DNA from: Bacteroidota bacterium
Lineage (GTDB): Bacteria; Bacteroidota; Ignavibacteria; UBA10030; UBA8401
DNA: 9,519 nucleotides
Direction: 5' to 3'
Assembly (NCBI GenBank): GCA_003456055.1
Contig: DMPG01000404.1
Span: 7,430-16,948, forward strand
How positions within the stretch are numbered: the stretch's first letter is position 1; every line of letters begins with the position of its first letter. Shown in pieces: positions 7,020 to 9,519 of the stretch. The position numbers and the translations under genes were made by a program. The notes under the pieces are model-generated. The model had not been told where the DNA came from, did no database searches, and saw only the letters and a program-made list of their open reading frames with translations.

Positions 7020-8351
7020 TCACTTCGCTTGCTTATACATCAACATAATATACGCGGTAATTGAATCTGCTTCTGCAGGTTTCAGACCTTGATTCGGCAT
7101 CGGCGGATACGCCGGATTGATCTTTTGCGGATTCAAGACAAACGATAATAATTGTTCACGCTTATTTTCATACTTCGGAAGGACTTCTTTATAAGCAGGA
7201 CCAACTTTCTTTGCACCAAATTCATGGCACGCAGAACATTTTGCTCCGAAGATCTCTTCACCGGACATTGTCGCCATCCCGATACCCATTTTTGCGAGCA
7301 GTTCCGCATGATACATCTCATACTGATGTGCTACTACGGCAGAATGTTTCTGCGTTGAAGATGAAAGTGAGGATGTTGTTTGAATGACCATAAACACTAT
7401 GGCGAGAATCAATGTATAGAAAGCATTTGCGGCAAATCCTGTTTTGAATTCTTTCAACATTCCATACACAAAATGACTTGTGATAAAAATAAAGAAAATA
7501 ACAAGGAATGCTGAGATGAACACCAATCCGCTTAATGCAGAAACGGGAAGCAACACGACACTGAGCACAACAAACAGCGGTTGTGCTAACAGGGACAATA
7601 AGCCGACCGGCAAAGCAGTTTTTTTAACATGATCAGCGTATCCATTCTCAATATTCTTTACGCCCCCCTGCCAGCTAAATGTAAAGTAGAGCGTCCCAAG
7701 TGATGCAATCGTCAACGAAAGCAGAATAAATTGAATCACTTTGACCCAAACATCAAGCGATAACAATAATTGTACAATTGAAGAAGTCGATAACCATTGT
7801 TCCGGCTGAGAAGCAAGTGATGTTCCTGCAATCAACAGATAGACCGCGAACGAAAGGAAAAGCAGCGCATATTTCCCGGAAGTACGACGAGCCTCATTCA
7901 TTTGTGCACGGTATGTTTCAATCTCTTCATTCGATTTTGTTACACCGTGCAAAATTCCGTTTAATTTTGTTGATGTTTGGTATGACGATGCAAATGCGGC
8001 AGCGGCGGCAAACAAGAGCGCTCCCCACGTTAAGATACTGACACTGATCGCGGTGGAGCTTTGAAGAAGCTGTGCGTATGCAAACACCAGTGCCATAAAC
8101 GGAACAGCTCCAAACAACACCACAATATTCTTTGTCGGAAGAATATGGGAGATCACTTCTTCGGAGAATCGAAGATCATGCTGTTGTCCGTTCAATCGTC
8201 CTCTTCTATTGGTATATAATGAAAGGATCAATGCTCCGAACAAATAACTAATGAACGGGAGCAGAATAAGATAGATCACATTCAATACAAAATGAAGAAC
8301 GCCGATCTGTGCTTCTGACTGCGGAAGTGCAATTTGTTTAAGAAAATCCAT
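7020..8351 (-). CDS. Polytopic membrane protein with C-terminal cytochrome c domain
   Basis: A 443-residue protein. Residues 1-330 hold about eight membrane helices (roughly 18-46, 74-98, 102-125, 160-180, 200-226, 245-270, 273-297, 306-326), separated by a charged loop at 47-72 and another at 127-159. Residues 331-443 form a single-haem class I cytochrome c domain: a linker helix with GEEIFGAKC, the haem site CSACH at 372-376, VGPAYKEVLP, and the axial methionine M418 in YPPMPNQGL, ending in a helix (ADSITAYIMLM). Haem attachment requires this end to face the periplasm. It follows coxB by 24 bases and is the last gene before the terminator, so it is part of the oxidase transcript and a likely electron donor to CuA. 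I do not recognise the N-terminal part. Its ATG has no strong ribosome site; the gap before it is almost pure A and T. Confidence 0.88.
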   Translation of the reverse strand: MDFLKQIALPQSEAQIGVLHFVLNVIYLILLPFISYLFGALILSLYTNRRGRLNGQQHDLRFSEEVISHILPTKNIVVLFGAVPFMALVFAYAQLLQSSTAISVSILTWGALLFAAAAAFASSYQTSTKLNGILHGVTKSNEEIETYRAQMNEARRTSGKYALLFLSFAVYLLIAGTSLASQPEQWLSTSSIVQLLLSLDVWVKVIQFILLSLTIASLGTLYFTFSWQGGVKNIENGYADHVKKTALPVGLLSLLAQPLFVVLSVVLLPVSALSGLVFISAFLVIFFIFITSHFVYGMLKEFKTGFAANAFYTLILAIVFMVIQTTSSLSSSTQKHSAVVAHQYEMYHAELLAKMGIGMATMSGEEIFGAKCSACHEFGAKKVGPAYKEVLPKYENKREQLLSFVLNPQKINPAYPPMPNQGLKPAEADSITAYIMLMYKQAK

Positions 8352-8375
8352 TGTTATTTCACGCTATTTTTAATT

Positions 8376-9026
8376 TTAATTTTTGACCTGTGCGACAACC
8401 AGAGGTTTCAATCCTGCTTTCGCAGATGCATTAGTGAACCATTGTTCAAAATCTTTTTGTTTCATGATGTGCACCGCAGAATACATAGCGGAATGCTGCA
8501 AACCGCAGTACTCGGCGCATGCAATATCGTACCGTCCGATTTTTTCAGACTGGAACCACACATCGTTCGTTTTATTTGTATACACATCTTTTTTAATACG
8601 AAATGCCGGGATGAAAAATGCATGGGTGACATCGGTTGAGCGTAGTTCAATCCGCACTGCCTTCGACACCGGAACGTACAACGTATCGGTCTTCAATCCG
8701 TTTGGATATTCAAAACTCCATTGCCACATTTTTGCGGTCACTTTGATCTGCATCGCATCGGCTGGTATCGCTCTCATATCGGTGTATCCAACCCATCCGA
8801 AATAGAACATACTGATGAACAATACAAGAGGGATCCCTGTCCACAATATCTCAAGAGTAAGATTCTCTTCCACATGCGTCGGTACGGGATTTCGTTTACG
8901 GCTGTACCGGATCACAAAATAGACCATCGCGATTGTTATGCCGATAAGAACGATCAGCGACAGGATCGTGATGTAAAGAAATACTGCATCTACATTATCT
9001 GAAAAATTTGAAGCCGATGTAAACAT
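8376..9026 (-). CDS. coxB: Cytochrome c oxidase subunit II
   Basis: A 216-residue haem-copper oxidase subunit II. Two membrane helices (about 16-40 and 59-80) form the hairpin that anchors it, followed by the periplasmic cupredoxin domain. The binuclear CuA site is complete: H135 (STDVTHAF), then C170, E172, C174, H178 and M181 in CAEYCGLQHSAM. The aromatic patch that takes electrons from cytochrome c is present (KMWQWSFEYPNG, about 99-110). There is no lipoprotein signal, and the protein ends about 35 residues after CuA, so it lacks the fused cytochrome c domain of caa3-type subunits. The start is well supported: GAGGT at 9033-9037 lies 6 bases before the ATG and overlaps the stop codon of the subunit IV gene, only 4 bases away. 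This implies translational coupling with that gene. Confidence 0.97.
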   Translation of the reverse strand: MFTSASNFSDNVDAVFLYITILSLIVLIGITIAMVYFVIRYSRKRNPVPTHVEENLTLEILWTGIPLVLFISMFYFGWVGYTDMRAIPADAMQIKVTAKMWQWSFEYPNGLKTDTLYVPVSKAVRIELRSTDVTHAFFIPAFRIKKDVYTNKTNDVWFQSEKIGRYDIACAEYCGLQHSAMYSAVHIMKQKDFEQWFTNASAKAGLKPLVVAQVKN

Positions 9027-9030
9027 TCAA

Positions 9031-9327
9031 CTACCTCGTAAAAGAATAATCCCAGAACGTAAAGCTCAGGAAAATGAAAAATGTCAGGAGCGCCGTGAAG
9101 ACAAATGCCTTGAAAATTTTATCTTCGTTGCTCAAATGCATAAAATAATTTAAAACATAATATGATTTGATTGAAGCAATAAGTAACGCAATCACAATTG
9201 TCCAATTACCAAGATTGATACCGGAGACCGTCACCGTAATTCCGGTAAAAGCCAATAGACCGAGCCAGATATAGATGTATTGACCGTATTCTACAATGTG
9301 AGTTTCTTCGTGATGTTGATCGCTCAT
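9031..9327 (-). CDS. coxD: Cytochrome c oxidase subunit IV family protein
   Basis: A 98-residue small oxidase subunit with a histidine- and glutamate-rich N-terminus (SDQHHEETH) and three membrane helices (about 18-36, 41-62, 72-92). The signature of the prokaryotic subunit IV family is clear: IASIKSYYVLNYFMHLSNEDK, given here in pieces as KSYYVLNYFMHLS at 54-66 followed by an acidic residue and lysine. Such subunits stabilise the oxidase core and have no cofactor. GGAAG (9334-9338) sits 6 bases before the ATG. The gene begins 19 bases after the coxC stop and ends 4 bases before coxB, so it is firmly inside one operon. The symbol follows common use for this position; naming of these small subunits varies. 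Confidence 0.9.
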   Translation of the reverse strand: MSDQHHEETHIVEYGQYIYIWLGLLAFTGITVTVSGINLGNWTIVIALLIASIKSYYVLNYFMHLSNEDKIFKAFVFTALLTFFIFLSFTFWDYSFTR

Positions 9328-9346
9328 AGTTCGCTTCCGGTATTAA

Positions 9347-9519
9347 TCAATGAATCAAGTAAAATAAAGGGAACAAGAAAATCCAGATCAGATCGACCAA
9401 GTGCCAATAGAGAGCCGAATTTTCAAGACGGACATATGCCGTTGGGTGGATCTTCTTCTGTTGTATTTGCCGAAGAATGAACATAAAGAAGATGACACCG
9501 ATAATGACATGCAAAGTGT
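9347..9519 (-). CDS. coxC: Cytochrome c oxidase subunit III, C-terminal end (partial)
   Basis: I translated the - strand from the right edge by hand: the frame starting at base 9517 is open for 56 codons and stops at TGA 9347-9349. It begins TLHVIIGVIFFMF and ends with NSALYWHLVDLIWIFLFP followed by LFYLIH. These are the last two membrane helices of the CoxC/cytochrome o subunit III family: the LHVIIG start of the sixth helix and the ALYWHLVDLIW motif of the seventh are among the best conserved parts of this subunit. The 5' part of the gene lies beyond the window, and coxA, not seen here, is probably upstream of it. The gene precedes coxD by 19 bases in the same direction. Confidence 0.93.
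   Translation of the reverse strand, partial: TLHVIIGVIFFMFILRQIQQKKIHPTAYVRLENSALYWHLVDLIWIFLFPLFYLIH

Noticed and set aside
8352..8375. AT-rich, partly repetitive gap between coxB and the membrane/cytochrome c gene
   Set aside because: Simple A/T runs with a repeated AAATTA; too short and too simple to call a regulatory site or repeat element.
8383..8805. 140-codon open frame on the + strand
   Set aside because: It is the reverse of coxB, whose CuA site is complete; the antisense product looks random in composition.

Overview
The window reads as a moderately AT-rich chromosomal segment from a bacterium of the Bacteroidetes/Chlorobi/Ignavibacteria assemblage, most likely Ignavibacteria-like. 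The lineage clue is the left edge: the end of a secreted protein with a type IX secretion (T9SS) style C-terminal domain, followed directly by a PorV/PorQ-family outer-membrane protein. No phylogenetic search was possible, so this placement is an inference from gene families.

Layout. Bases 1-1870 (+ strand) carry the T9SS cargo tail (5' end outside the window) and the PorV/PorQ-like protein. They end at a strong hairpin terminator (about 1869-1918). Everything from 1927 to 9519 lies on the - strand and converges on that terminator. Read in the direction of transcription (right to left), the - strand genes are: (i) a haem-copper oxidase cluster with coxC (only its 3' end), a subunit IV gene, coxB, and a 443-residue polytopic membrane protein ending in a cytochrome c domain, closed by a hairpin terminator at 6961-6987; (ii) a DUF4920-type exported protein overlapping by 4 bases a PepSY-type transmembrane protein; (iii) the membrane zinc protease HtpX, whose end overlaps the start of a voltage-gated cation channel of the bacterial NaV (NaChBac) type; (iv) three small genes for a zf-TFIIB zinc-ribbon protein, a two-helix membrane protein and a TerB-like protein; (v) a TerC/Alx-family membrane protein with its own good promoter.

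How the parts fit. CoxB has a complete CuA site but no C-terminal cytochrome c. The c-type haem domain sits instead on the next gene, fused to about eight membrane helices of a kind I do not recognise, and probably delivers electrons to the oxidase. The middle of the window is a run of envelope and ion-homeostasis genes whose shared purpose cannot be proven from sequence.

Two points deserve most attention. The channel's selectivity filter, TLEGWAE, resembles filters of calcium channels more than the usual bacterial sodium filter. The other is the membrane/cytochrome c fusion in the oxidase cluster. I see no CRISPR array, tRNA, rRNA, insertion sequence or phage gene. No intergenic stretch exceeds 300 bases, and the longest are a little under 130.
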